From the NCBI GenBank assembly GCA_013215145.1, contig JABSRP010000056.1, positions 1 to 41,233 of the forward strand: a DNA stretch of 41,233 bases. Direction: 5' to 3'. Positions within the stretch are counted from its first letter, which is position 1. Each line of letters opens with the position of its first letter. Shown one piece after another: positions 8,202 to 17,336 of this stretch. A program made the translations under genes and the position numbers. This DNA is from Pseudobacteriovorax sp. GTDB taxonomy: Bacteria; Bdellovibrionota_B; Oligoflexia; Oligoflexales; Oligoflexaceae. The notes below the pieces were generated by a model that worked only from the letters and a program-made list of their open reading frames with translations, made no database searches and had not been told where the DNA came from.

Positions 8202-9101
8202 TTAAAGAGCTTCTCTTATGAAGCTACTGATGGCTTCGCTATTCACACTCCTAGTTAAACCTACTTGCTGGCTATGAGAGTGAATATAGGTGCTGAGGTT
8301 GCCGCGAAACCCGAATCGACCCCATTCTTTGGCGTGAGTTAGGTTTCTAAGAGTTGGTGTTTTTGTTTTTAAGCTAATAGAATCACTAGGCTTACTGAAT
8401 CTTTGGTAATCGGCTAGGTAACGTGCCTCTCCCTGCTGAAAATATGAGTTAGGTAAATCGTAGTAAACAAGTTTGTGGGTGCGGTTGTCAGTGAATTCGG
8501 CCCCCCTGTGACAGTAATCGCAGCCTGAGTTAATAAATGCTTTGAGGCCTTCGGTTTGCTGTGTAGACAAAGCAAAGCAGTCACCAGAGAGATAGTGATC
8601 AAAAGATCCTAGGTCTCCTTTTCGCTGCCTTAAAAAACTTGCTAAGGCCTTGACCACAAAAGAAGCCCCACCACGAGATTCCAGGCTCTCTGGTGAATGT
8701 CCCATCTCATCTTTATGGTACAGGGGCCAGAAGATGCTACCCTCTAACGTCCGCGCCCTACCGTTCCAAAAAAAGGGACGCTCCCGTCGTCCGATATCCA
8801 TGAGGTTGGGGCTAGTTTGCCAACCATGTTGCCTGGCTTTAAGGATGGGAATTCTTCCGCCATCCTCGGATGGCTGATGACAGTCTGAGCAGGATAGGCT
8901 GTGGTCCTTGGAAAGTGTCTTTTGAAAGAAAAACTCTTGTCCTTTCAGACACAAAAATCGATCTTCTGAGCTTGGTAAATCATAACAGGAGTTGACGAGG
9001 TCAAGGGTTCTTGCAGCGAGAAATTGTCTGGCATCAATTGATGGCAAACACTGACCCATGCTTGTTTCAACTTGGGTCCAAAACATTGACATAAATAGCA
9101 A
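8202..9101 (-). CDS. Di-haem cytochrome c peroxidase (CCP/MauG) family protein
   Basis: 299 residues with two CXXCH haem sites: CSDCH near residue 71, followed by a Gly- and Arg-rich stretch typical of CCP, and CDYCH near 194. The motif TPTLRNL near 250, also typical of CCP/MauG, lies before the C terminus. CCP enzymes reduce hydrogen peroxide with electrons from small cytochromes; MauG-like members oxidise other proteins. The signal region is short (start TTG 9101, or ATG 9092), so export is likely but the N terminus is uncertain. The start lies two bases after the stop of the TPR gene, so the two are an operon. It is on the short side for the family. Confidence 0.8.
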   Translation of the reverse strand: MLFMSMFWTQVETSMGQCLPSIDARQFLAARTLDLVNSCYDLPSSEDRFLCLKGQEFFFQKTLSKDHSLSCSDCHQPSEDGGRIPILKARQHGWQTSPNLMDIGRRERPFFWNGRARTLEGSIFWPLYHKDEMGHSPESLESRGGASFVVKALASFLRQRKGDLGSFDHYLSGDCFALSTQQTEGLKAFINSGCDYCHRGAEFTDNRTHKLVYYDLPNSYFQQGEARYLADYQRFSKPSDSISLKTKTPTLRNLTHAKEWGRFGFRGNLSTYIHSHSQQVGLTRSVNSEAISSFIREAL

Positions 9102-9103
9102 AA

Positions 9104-9556
9104 CTAGAGGGTTATGTTTAATTTGTCCGCCTCTTTTTTTAGCATATCGGCTAGCTCGGGAGCGTCTTTTTTGAGCTCGTTATAAAGTTTCTTGGCCCTT
9201 TTGGTTTTGCCAGTATTGAGGTAAGCGACCGCTAGGTATTCCTTGGCCTGATGCAAGTCTGGATCGTATTTGAGAGCTAGTTTATAGGCCTTAATTGATT
9301 TTTTGTAGGATTTTAATTTCCTATAGGAGTAGCCAACTAGATTGTAGGCTTCAGCGTTCTTTTCTGCCTTGGCTAACTTAAGTCCCTTTTTTACTGCGGA
9401 TTTGAACTGGCCAGCATCAACCAGAGCCTTAACCTCCGACAGCGAGATTTCCGCGGTTTTTGTGTTTTTGTTTTGTTTGGGTTTTGCTGGTTCTGGGTCG
9501 TCACCTGCCGCCACGAGCCAAGGGACAAGTAGCATGATCATCATAAAACGTTGCAT
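9104..9556 (-). CDS. Exported TPR-repeat protein
   Basis: 150 residues. ATG 9556 is preceded by GGAGAG. A signal peptide (about 1-17, ending VAAG) is followed by a Lys/Pro linker and then about three tetratricopeptide helices pairs from residue 40 to 135, with the typical A-Y-N-L-V-G-Y and A-K-E-Y-L-A-V-A-Y words. TPR proteins are scaffolds for other proteins. Because its stop lies next to the start of the di-haem peroxidase-like gene, it may help that enzyme's assembly or partner binding in the periplasm; this is inferred from spacing alone. The J-like gene upstream ends 60 bases away, so read-through from the chaperone operon is possible. Confidence 0.8.
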   Translation of the reverse strand: MQRFMMIMLLVPWLVAAGDDPEPAKPKQNKNTKTAEISLSEVKALVDAGQFKSAVKKGLKLAKAEKNAEAYNLVGYSYRKLKSYKKSIKAYKLALKYDPDLHQAKEYLAVAYLNTGKTKRAKKLYNELKKDAPELADMLKKEADKLNITL

Positions 9557-9616
9557 AATCTCTCCTACATTAATGCTTCAGCTTACCACGAGAGATTAGT
9601 AACTCCACCGAAATTT

Positions 9617-11170
9617 TCAGTCTGCCATGAATACTGGCAGCAGAAGTTTAAGGCTGAAAGCCGTAAGAAGGAAAAACAAAGTTGCAGGTAACGTGCTTCC
9701 CAATTTTGGCTTTAGCGACTCATAAAACCTGCTTGCTGAAGTTATGCTTAGCATCGGTGTCGTGATCAGCCCCATCAAGATAGTAAGGGGGTACATAAGC
9801 GAAAACACCGCTTCTTGATTTGGGAGAAGTTGATGGAGCTGTTTGGCATTGATGAGAAACGACAAGGCGGCTCCGATGTACCAGTAGCGAAATCGATCCC
9901 ATCCAACTCCTATGATAAGTAAAATCACGGCGAATATATTGGTTAAATGAATAAAGTCATGAGGGAAGAACCAACCTGAAAGAAATAGAGCTAGAGATCC
10001 TCCGCAGGACATTATGGTTATGGTGGCTTGTGATCCCCGGATTTTGATACGAAGGGGTTCTGTTCTGTGATGGTGAATCATGAGTAATTGTAGATTGTGC
10101 AAAACCCAGCGGCTTAAGGCTGTCACCGCAAACATCGCCACTAGTATCCAAGGGATAAGATCTTTGCGCGGCTGAAAAATAATATCGATGACCCCCAAAC
10201 CAAATAGAGGTACCAAAAAAATTGTCACAAGGTTTGGCAGTACAAAAGGAGTAGGAAAGCTAGTCAGAAAAGCAAGATCAGAGTCGTAGTGGTCCCGACC
10301 ATAAAATGCCTCGATAAGTTGGTCCCGTCTGGGATGGTCTTTCAGGTTGAAATAAAATCCACGTACAGCTTTCAGATGCTTTCGTATGTAAGTCTTGCGC
10401 TCTTTACTATCAGATATCTCTAGAAGTTTTTGGTCTAAATTACTTTTTCCCGATTGATTGACTAAGGATCGCCACAGCTTGAAATCATGGACCAAAGATA
10501 GCCAATAGTTAACATGATAGTTGTAGTTGGGTGCGGTACGTACATCGTTTAGAATCTCGAATTCCTTCAGCATAAACTGAAGGAACGCTACTGGTGGCCT
10601 TGAGTCACCTGTGGATAAAAGTTTAATGACGTCTTTCTCCAAGGCATGACGGTCAAAGAAAGGCGGCCAATCGTCTTCCCACTCGCGAAAAAGGCTAATA
10701 GCGGCATCCCCATAGTTTTCCTTAAGTGCCGCTTTTAGAGCCTTTCTCCGGGCGCGGTTCAGCCAAGATTCCTGGCGAATGGTAAAAACAATTTTTTTCG
10801 TTGGTGGAGAAGTCGGCGACGTTTCTTGTTGGGGTACAGGCGGCGCTTCGTCCTCCGACCTTGTAGATAGGTCTGACTCCAAAGTCGTAGGCGCGCTGTC
10901 CCCATGAGTTTCTTGGGTTTCCTGGCTTTCCCGAGACTCATCCTCGACACTGAGGACTCTGAGAAAATTGCGAATATTTTGAGACTGACTATCGGCAAAA
11001 CTATCAGCGTCACCCTCCCAAGACTTGGCTGCCTGGTAGGCCTCTCTGAGTCTTTGAAAGCCTTCGATATCGTTGACTTGATCGATGGCCTTAAGTTTTT
11101 TGGAGTAGGCTTTTCTAATCAACGCTTTGTCGCGGGTTGCTGGGATCTCAAGAATGTCCCAAGGATTCAT
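9617..11170 (-). CDS. Membrane-bound J-domain-like co-chaperone of HscC
   Basis: 517 residues from ATG 11170 (MNPWDILEI), four bases after the hscC stop and preceded by GAGGAGA. Residues 1-55 look like a J domain: PWDILEI, then IRKAYSKKLK and EGFQRLREAYQAA. The HPD tripeptide that stimulates Hsp70 is not visible; that position reads AIDQVND. An acidic Ser/Glu/Pro linker (about 65-130) and a helical middle lead to some six hydrophobic helices from about residue 310. In E. coli, HscC works with the membrane J proteins DjlB and DjlC, so gene order supports the same role. Whether the altered loop can still activate the Hsp70 is open. Confidence 0.75.
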   Translation of the reverse strand: MNPWDILEIPATRDKALIRKAYSKKLKAIDQVNDIEGFQRLREAYQAAKSWEGDADSFADSQSQNIRNFLRVLSVEDESRESQETQETHGDSAPTTLESDLSTRSEDEAPPVPQQETSPTSPPTKKIVFTIRQESWLNRARRKALKAALKENYGDAAISLFREWEDDWPPFFDRHALEKDVIKLLSTGDSRPPVAFLQFMLKEFEILNDVRTAPNYNYHVNYWLSLVHDFKLWRSLVNQSGKSNLDQKLLEISDSKERKTYIRKHLKAVRGFYFNLKDHPRRDQLIEAFYGRDHYDSDLAFLTSFPTPFVLPNLVTIFLVPLFGLGVIDIIFQPRKDLIPWILVAMFAVTALSRWVLHNLQLLMIHHHRTEPLRIKIRGSQATITIMSCGGSLALFLSGWFFPHDFIHLTNIFAVILLIIGVGWDRFRYWYIGAALSFLINAKQLHQLLPNQEAVFSLMYPLTILMGLITTPMLSITSASRFYESLKPKLGSTLPATLFFLLTAFSLKLLLPVFMAD

Positions 11171-11174
11171 CCTG

Positions 11175-12857
11175 CTAGGTCTCCTCAATCAAACGAAGTT
11201 GTTCCGTTAGGATACTTCGGGCACGCTCAACAGCTTCCGGTTCCTGTGTGGCGAGGGCACGTTTGAATTCATCGATGACATTGACTAATATATCGCGGTA
11301 ATCGATATGCTCTTCATAGAGGCGTTCGGCTTTGAGAATAAGGGCCAGATTTTCTTCTTGGTCTTTGGGGTGCCGTTTTAGGTTGGCAAGTTTCTCAAAT
11401 CGCGCATTGATATCGTCTAGTTCGGTGGTGTCGAGATTTTTATTGAGTAATTCACGAAAGATCTGGCCCGTAGATTCCACTGTGGCTTCTACCTCCAAGA
11501 CGCCAGAGATATCATAGGTGAAACGCACGTGAATTTGCTCTTCAGTGGCTGGTTTTTTTTCGATGGGTATGGATATCTTACCCAACTTCAAATTGTTTGC
11601 CACCTTCATGGATTCACCCTGGTAGATTTCAAGCTCCATGTTCTCCTGTCGATCGTGAATCGGGCTATAAGTCTCCACTCTAGACAATGGGATGGTTTGA
11701 TTTCTTTGGATGATCGGTGAAAAGATACCCTCCTCGTAGTGGGAGTCATTGATTTGCCTTGCCACTGAGACTCCCAGCGTAAAAGGGCTAACGTCTGTCA
11801 TTACCTTGTCGATGAGGGAACGATTCTCTCCCACTAGGATAGCCTGCATCGCAGCTCCGTGGGTGACCACGATATCGGGATCGATGTGGGTGGAGGGGAG
11901 CAAGCCGAAGATAGAGGTGGCAAGCTTCTTAAAAAACCACATCCGTGAGGCACCGCCGACAAGAACGACGTGAGTTATGTCGCCTTTTTTTAAATTGGCA
12001 TCTCTAAGGGTTCTCATAATTGGTGTTTGGATACGTTCGATCAAAGGCTTAGCCGCATTTTCAAACTCTTGACGCGAAACGGTGATGGTTTTTTGTTCGC
12101 TGCCTATGGTTAACACGTCTTCTATTTCGTCTTGTGCATTGAGGTTGTGTTTGAGTTTTTCGGCAAATTTATAGATCAGCCCATAGTTTTCCTGCGATAA
12201 TTTTTGTAGTTGGAACTTACTAACGATCAATTCTAGCAAAACTAATGTAAAGTCTTCCCCGCCGAGAAAGTTATCGCCACCGCTGGCATGAATCTCCATA
12301 ACATCATCAAATTTTTCTAAGATACTAATATCGAAGGTACCGCCGCCAATATCCAATACCACGATATGGGCATCGCTTTCGGTTTCTTGCAATGAATAGG
12401 CGAGGGCTGCCGCAGTAGGTTCGTTGATGAGTCGGATCGCATTCAGACCTGCTGACTTTGCTGCTGCTATGGTTGCTGTTCGTTGAATATTATTAAAATA
12501 GGCGGGAACACTGATAACAACGTCTTTTACAGCTTCGTTAAAGAAACTCGCAGCAACATCCTTGAGCTTTTGAAGAACCAAAGCAGAAAGCTCAACAGCG
12601 TCAAAATTCTGACTCCCTACCGGGAATTTCGAGTCAGTCCCAATACTCCGTTTGAAGAAGCGAGCGCCCATTTTGTGATCTACGGTTATGATGTCTATTG
12701 CGGTTTGGCCTACAACGATCTCACCCTGCTTGGTCTCAGCCACAGCGGAGGGAATCAAAACGCGGTCTAAGTGGTCGGCTAATCGTACGGTTCTATTTTG
12801 CCCGTCAAAAATTCCTATTGAGCTATTCGTAGTTCCTAAATCAATGCCAAAGATCAT
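11175..12857 (-). CDS. hscC: HscC-type Hsp70 chaperone
   Basis: 560 residues, close to E. coli HscC (about 556) and shorter than DnaK (about 638) because the C-terminal lid is reduced. Visible Hsp70 landmarks are GIDLGTTNSS at 4-13, VVISVPAYF near 117, RLINEPTAAALAY near 148, VLDIGGGTFDIS near 171, and VVLVGGASRM near 297. HscC-like words include FKRSIG, GDNFLGGEDFT, GIFSPIIQRN and SRVETYS. It would be a cytoplasmic ATP-dependent chaperone for a narrow set of clients. ATG 12857 has GGAG and AGGAAA upstream. The J-like gene follows at once, making a dedicated chaperone pair. Identification is strong; clients are unknown. Confidence 0.9.
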   Translation of the reverse strand: MIFGIDLGTTNSSIGIFDGQNRTVRLADHLDRVLIPSAVAETKQGEIVVGQTAIDIITVDHKMGARFFKRSIGTDSKFPVGSQNFDAVELSALVLQKLKDVAASFFNEAVKDVVISVPAYFNNIQRTATIAAAKSAGLNAIRLINEPTAAALAYSLQETESDAHIVVLDIGGGTFDISILEKFDDVMEIHASGGDNFLGGEDFTLVLLELIVSKFQLQKLSQENYGLIYKFAEKLKHNLNAQDEIEDVLTIGSEQKTITVSRQEFENAAKPLIERIQTPIMRTLRDANLKKGDITHVVLVGGASRMWFFKKLATSIFGLLPSTHIDPDIVVTHGAAMQAILVGENRSLIDKVMTDVSPFTLGVSVARQINDSHYEEGIFSPIIQRNQTIPLSRVETYSPIHDRQENMELEIYQGESMKVANNLKLGKISIPIEKKPATEEQIHVRFTYDISGVLEVEATVESTGQIFRELLNKNLDTTELDDINARFEKLANLKRHPKDQEENLALILKAERLYEEHIDYRDILVNVIDEFKRALATQEPEAVERARSILTEQLRLIEET

Positions 12858-13278
12858 TTTCCTACTCCAAATAACCCAGTAGCCTATCTGACTCGATTAA
12901 GTTTGTGTGATAACTGTCCAATATCTATCAAAAATAAGAAATAAATTTCCATGGTTTATACGTTTTGTGAGCAATTATTGCCAGTATATATTTACCAAGG
13001 GCGCCGGGTGTTGGTCCACTGTTCTATCGTTTTTCGCATGGAACTGTACTCCTTGACACTGCTTGCTGGCATTTCTATAAACCTTCCCCAAGTTACCTGC
13101 GAGTTTGTTGGTATCGGCTATCATCTAAGAATCGATATCGGGTGTCGGGTTTCCTTCTTTATGGGATGGTCTGGGAAATTATGTTAGATGGTTGGGTAGG
13201 CTGGGCGGAAACACAGTTTTGGCTAGCCGCGTTTTGTCTTGCGAATATTTGCTGGGGTGATCTACCCATGGAGGGCCT
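12858..13278. other. Gap upstream of hydrolase with a possible short coupled ORF
   Basis: This is the divergent promoter space between hscC and the hydrolase gene. On plus, an ORF from ATG 13166 (38 codons, ending QFWLAAFCLANICWGDLPMEGL minus its first residues) stops at 13280-13282, so its TGA overlaps the hydrolase GTG in GTGA, a pattern seen in translational coupling. It lacks a clear ribosome site. A 78-codon frame at 12951-13187 was not convincing. Confidence 0.35.
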
Positions 13279-14121
13279 GTGAAAACGACCGTAACTCTCG
13301 CAGATGGTGCCACGACGGAAGTGATCGGTTTTCCTGCTGTCGGCCCCTCAAAAGCTGTCCTATATTTGCTACCTGCCTTAGGCGTTCCCATAAGCTACTA
13401 TTCTAATTTTATGAAGGCATTGTCAGAGCAAGGTTATAGTGTAGCTGGCGTCGAACTTCGTGGGGTTGGGCTGAGTTCGACTCGTGCATCCAAATCCATC
13501 AATTATGGCTACAAGGAAATCATCCTCGAAGATATGCCTTTGCTTTTTGAGGTGGTCCAATCATTGTTTCCTGGGCAGACCATTTACGGCTTGGGTCATA
13601 GTTTGGGGGGACAGATCTGCCTTTTGCATGCGGCCCATAGCGGGATTCCTCTTGAGGGGGTTGCCGGGATAGCAGCGGGATCAAACTTCTTTACCACTGT
13701 AGGAGGGTTGCACCGTTTCCGAAGATTCGGTGAGATCTTTATCGCTCGTACCATTGCCCAAACTCTTGGGTATTTTCCGGGAGACAAACTAAAATTTGCG
13801 GGGCTTGCTGGCAAACACATGATCCTTGATTGGAGTTACGAAGGGCTGACAGGTCGATATCGGGTCATTAATTCCGACGTTGATCTTGATGAGAAAATGA
13901 ATCGTCTTGCGCTGCGGGTGTTGTTTCTTTCCTTGTCGGGAGATACTTATGTGCCCGCCGGAAGCGCGGCAAGGCTGGCCCGAAAGCTTTTGGCTGCAGA
14001 TGTCGAACTCAAGGAGCTACAAGCTTCAGATTTTGGTCTGAAAGTGTTTGATCACTTCCGCTGGGTCAAACAACCCAAACCTATCGTTGACGAACTGGTC
14101 TCTTGGATCGAGTCACAGTAA
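13279..14121 (+). CDS. Alpha/beta-fold hydrolase
   Basis: 280 residues. Start is GTG 13279, with GGAGG four to five bases upstream. The fold is marked by a first strand AVLYLLPALG with its oxyanion region, the nucleophile elbow GLGHSLGG (Ser108), an acid candidate Asp222 in LSGDTYVP and His259 in FDHFRW, giving a plausible Ser-Asp-His triad. It has no signal peptide, so it acts in the cytoplasm. The family splits esters or related bonds of small lipids or metabolites; the substrate cannot be read. It resembles the COG4757 type of predicted hydrolases. The following lipoprotein gene starts 91 bases later on the same strand and may share its message. Confidence 0.85.
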   Translation: MKTTVTLADGATTEVIGFPAVGPSKAVLYLLPALGVPISYYSNFMKALSEQGYSVAGVELRGVGLSSTRASKSINYGYKEIILEDMPLLFEVVQSLFPGQTIYGLGHSLGGQICLLHAAHSGIPLEGVAGIAAGSNFFTTVGGLHRFRRFGEIFIARTIAQTLGYFPGDKLKFAGLAGKHMILDWSYEGLTGRYRVINSDVDLDEKMNRLALRVLFLSLSGDTYVPAGSAARLARKLLAADVELKELQASDFGLKVFDHFRWVKQPKPIVDELVSWIESQ

Positions 14122-14212
14122 TATCGAAGGACCTATTTTTTTTCGTTAAAAGAAATCCATGTAAATCATTTCTGCTATCATTAAGATAGAGGTGAATTAG
14201 CAGAGGTATTCG

Positions 14213-16369
14213 ATGACGTTTCGACTGGTAAGTATCGGGTTTATGTGTATCGTGGGCATGTTGGTTTCTTCTTGTAAAACGGTCACTCCCTTTCTTAAAG
14301 GCTACGGTAACGAAGACGGGGAATTGCATGCCATCAGTCAGGGTATGGAAGGCTTTGAAATGGATTTTGGGGCCGAGGGGCTCTGGCGCTTTAAAGTGCC
14401 CGACCCAGGCAGTCCCATTGTAGCTATTACCCATCCAGAGCTACTCTTTCATCTTGAGCAAAATAATTATGGCTTATCAAACATATTCACTCAGGTCGAA
14501 TTTGATGTTATCAAAGATCGGGAGCATAATTTTGCCTTTTATAACAATTCCCCCATGTACAATAGTATGGTCAATTATTTATCCGAACAGACCGATCGCA
14601 TCGGTCGCGCTGGCGATGGTACTCATGTTTATGGCTCCTTAGACTTTTCAAAAGTGCGTCTATTTCAAAAGCAATTTCTAAAATCGCGTTATGCCAAATT
14701 TGACCTTGTCGCTGTTGTCAATCGCTTGGATAAAATGGACTTTGCTCGGGCTACCGACGGTTCCTTTACTAACTGTGGGGAATTGCGTTTTCTCTATCGA
14801 TTGGCCTACAGAATCCCCGCGGGAGCTCAGGGGGCGAGCTGGCGACAAGGGCGAAGAACAACGGTGGATACCTACTCAAGGTTACCCTTTGTCGTTAATC
14901 TAGTTTTTGAAAGACCAGCAAATGCTGCATCCTATTCCGGCTGTTCCGATGTTGCACGCTCCTGGTTATCTCCTGGAAATATGGAGTTGGCATCATACAG
15001 CCAGTGGCTGCGTGACGGTCCTCTAGACCTAGCCAGCCTAAAGTTAAAGCAAGTTGAGGTCAACTTTCAGGCGGCTCGCATGCCCTCCGAACTGAAGCGA
15101 GACATGGGAGGTCACGCGGAATATATTCTACGTATATTCAAGATTCGTGAGGAATCTGGTACTAAACGCCTTCGTCCCATTCTTTTGGAAAACACCCCAG
15201 ATGTGGCAAAGCTACAGGCAAACGATACGCTACGCATGGAGTTGGCCGATTGGATCGCCGATAATGTAGAGGCCATCGATAATGGAGTTTTTGTGCTACC
15301 AGAAAAGTTTTTGACAAATCAGGTCAATAGTGTGACGACTTTTGGGTTACATCGGAAACAGAATCTACTTTTTTCAAAGATTTTTGAAAAAAAATCTGAT
15401 CCTGCCAGGTCCCGTCTCGATAGTATCGATATGGCTAATGCCAAGTTTCTTAAGTCTACGGCAAGTCTTTTGACTAGGATGGATGATCGAACCTGTGCTG
15501 GTTGTCACCAAAGTAACTCGGTTGCTGGCCTACATACTTTGGGGGTCGATCGGCAAGAAGAAACCCATGGTTTCAACGCTTTAAGACTGCCGTTTTCTTC
15601 GCATTTTGAAAAAGAGCTAGTCAGGAGGCGCGACTACGTGAAGCGGGTGGCAACCGGTGTCACTCCTTATAGTTTTCGTCCGTTATCTTTTCAGCCATGG
15701 GATCCTGCGGGTACGTCGCCACGGGCAAAGCTTGGTGAGCGTTGCCTAACCAATAACGATCTACAATCGCATTTGAAGGTTCGTCAATGGCTCTGCGAGA
15801 GCGGCCTGTCCTGTATCAAAGCAGTGTCCAGTGCTGCTAGCTCGTCCCAACATGGACTTCCCATAGATACTGGCTATTGTATGAGAAGCCAAGGGCTTGT
15901 TGGCGACGTTTGTCAGAAAGGCACTATGACGGATCATCCTAGCGATTCAAGGCAGGATAGTTTTCGCTTGCAAAGCAATCAACCCTGTCGCGAGGCAGGA
16001 TGTCTCGATCCCATTGAAGGGGTCCCCTTGGGATTGTGTTTGACCAGTCGTCGGAACAATCAGCCAAAATCGGACCAAAATGGAAAGGAGTTCTTAGCTT
16101 ACAACGGCGGGTCGGGATTTGATGTTTGCGCTGGTAACGATAACTGGGCTGAGTGTATCTCAAATGCCGGTAATACCACGAGGGGGCTGAGGCAGCAGTG
16201 CAGTGAAACGGCTCCTTGTCGGGACGACTATATTTGTCAGCTTTACCTGGAAATCCAAGGGAAAAAGGCTATCGCTGTACAAGACGAAGGTAAGCCTATT
16301 GGTTACTGTGTTCCGACGTATTTTATCTTTCAAATGAGGGTTGATGGTCATCCGATTACCACCATGTAG
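14213..16369 (+). CDS. Large lipoprotein with a CXXCH haem site and Cys-rich tail
   Basis: 718 residues. The signal ends MLVSSC, so Cys21 is the lipidated residue. A long N-terminal domain (40-420) contains the stretches FDLVAVVNRLDKMDF and NCGELRFLYR. At 428-432 sits CAGCH, one c-type haem site or a zinc-like motif, followed by a conserved-looking His/Gly segment. From about 510 on there are some 14 Cys in repeating patterns such as GERCLTNND, WLCESGLSC and GDVC, probably disulfide modules. It should sit in the outer membrane or on the surface. No named family is certain. Similar CXXCH lipoproteins take part in electron transfer, but one haem alone does not prove it. It converges with the GGDEF gene 18 bases away. 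Confidence 0.65.
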   Translation: MTFRLVSIGFMCIVGMLVSSCKTVTPFLKGYGNEDGELHAISQGMEGFEMDFGAEGLWRFKVPDPGSPIVAITHPELLFHLEQNNYGLSNIFTQVEFDVIKDREHNFAFYNNSPMYNSMVNYLSEQTDRIGRAGDGTHVYGSLDFSKVRLFQKQFLKSRYAKFDLVAVVNRLDKMDFARATDGSFTNCGELRFLYRLAYRIPAGAQGASWRQGRRTTVDTYSRLPFVVNLVFERPANAASYSGCSDVARSWLSPGNMELASYSQWLRDGPLDLASLKLKQVEVNFQAARMPSELKRDMGGHAEYILRIFKIREESGTKRLRPILLENTPDVAKLQANDTLRMELADWIADNVEAIDNGVFVLPEKFLTNQVNSVTTFGLHRKQNLLFSKIFEKKSDPARSRLDSIDMANAKFLKSTASLLTRMDDRTCAGCHQSNSVAGLHTLGVDRQEETHGFNALRLPFSSHFEKELVRRRDYVKRVATGVTPYSFRPLSFQPWDPAGTSPRAKLGERCLTNNDLQSHLKVRQWLCESGLSCIKAVSSAASSSQHGLPIDTGYCMRSQGLVGDVCQKGTMTDHPSDSRQDSFRLQSNQPCREAGCLDPIEGVPLGLCLTSRRNNQPKSDQNGKEFLAYNGGSGFDVCAGNDNWAECISNAGNTTRGLRQQCSETAPCRDDYICQLYLEIQGKKAIAVQDEGKPIGYCVPTYFIFQMRVDGHPITTM

Positions 16370-16387
16370 GTTGACTCCAGTGCAAAA

Positions 16388-17299
16388 TTAAGCTGTCAAT
16401 TTGTTTTCTAATTGATCGGGGGTGACCACTTGGTTTCTCCCGTTTTGCTTTGCATAGTAGAGCCCCTCGTCGGCTAGCTTTAGTATCTTGTCTAAATTAT
16501 ATTCAGCTAAGCTCGCTTCAGAAATGCCACAGCTCATGGTGATGCTCAAAGGGTTCTCTCGATCACCCCAAGATTTTTTTTCCGCGTCTGATCGGATACG
16601 ATTCATAATTTCCCGAGCTTGGGACACTTCCGTATCGGGGAGCACGACGACAAACTCTTCACCTCCGATCCTCGCGACTATGTCATTGTCCCTAACTGCT
16701 GCGCTTAGTATCGCTCCAGTTTGTTGGATCACGACGTCGCCAACATCATGCCCGTAGGTATCGTTGACCTTCTTGAAAAAATCAATATCAATAATGGCAA
16801 GTGCCAAAGTCCCCTGATTGTTAGCATAGGAGGGTAGCATATGATCCATCTTCTGCTGTAGGTAACGCCTGTTAAAAAGACCTGTAAGTGGATCTCTAAT
16901 CGCCATCTCGAGAAACTTTCTCTGGAGTTGACGAAATTTTACAGCTCCATGAATCCGGGCATTAAGCTCTAGAGACTTTGCTGGTTTTTGTATAAAGTCA
17001 AAGGCGCCTGCGTTCAGGGACGTCATGATCCTGGATTCTTCGGCGTGAGACGTGAGCATGATAAATGGTAACAGCAAGGTATCATCTTGCTGATAACTCC
17101 CAATCAATTCCAGACCTTCCATATCGTCTAATACCCAGCTAACCAAAACCACATCTACGTCTTCGTTGCGAATTGCCTCTATTGCTTCTTGTCCGGTACT
17201 TGCTTCCAGAAAATCAAACTTCTCTTGATCGAGAGCTCCCTTGATAAATAGCCGTTGACTCTTTGATTTTTCCACCACAAGAACTTTTGCTCTTTCCAT
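16388..17299 (-). CDS. Diguanylate cyclase with degenerate receiver domain
   Basis: 303 residues. Residues 1-122 form a receiver fold. The phosphoacceptor position reads Ser54 (LVSW) instead of Asp, and the acidic pair near residue 10 reads EK; the Lys in FIQKP is kept. It therefore probably does not take phosphate from a kinase and may respond by protein contact. Residues 130-295 are a GGDEF domain with an intact GGEEF site (212-216), DIDFFKKVND metal region, and an inhibitory site R203-x-x-D206 exactly five residues before it. It should make c-di-GMP in the cytoplasm with product inhibition. ATG 17299 has AAAGGAT upstream. The cyclase gene ends 37 bases upstream on the same strand, so the two may be co-transcribed. 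Confidence 0.9.
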   Translation of the reverse strand: MERAKVLVVEKSKSQRLFIKGALDQEKFDFLEASTGQEAIEAIRNEDVDVVLVSWVLDDMEGLELIGSYQQDDTLLLPFIMLTSHAEESRIMTSLNAGAFDFIQKPAKSLELNARIHGAVKFRQLQRKFLEMAIRDPLTGLFNRRYLQQKMDHMLPSYANNQGTLALAIIDIDFFKKVNDTYGHDVGDVVIQQTGAILSAAVRDNDIVARIGGEEFVVVLPDTEVSQAREIMNRIRSDAEKKSWGDRENPLSITMSCGISEASLAEYNLDKILKLADEGLYYAKQNGRNQVVTPDQLENKLTA

Positions 17300-17336
17300 A
17301 TCCTTTACTCCTCAGTCATATATTTCGTAGTCATGA

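Noticed and set aside
12951..13187. 78-codon plus-strand ORF before the hydrolase gene
   Set aside because: Irregular composition, no ribosome site and out of frame with the possible coupled ORF that ends at the GTG.
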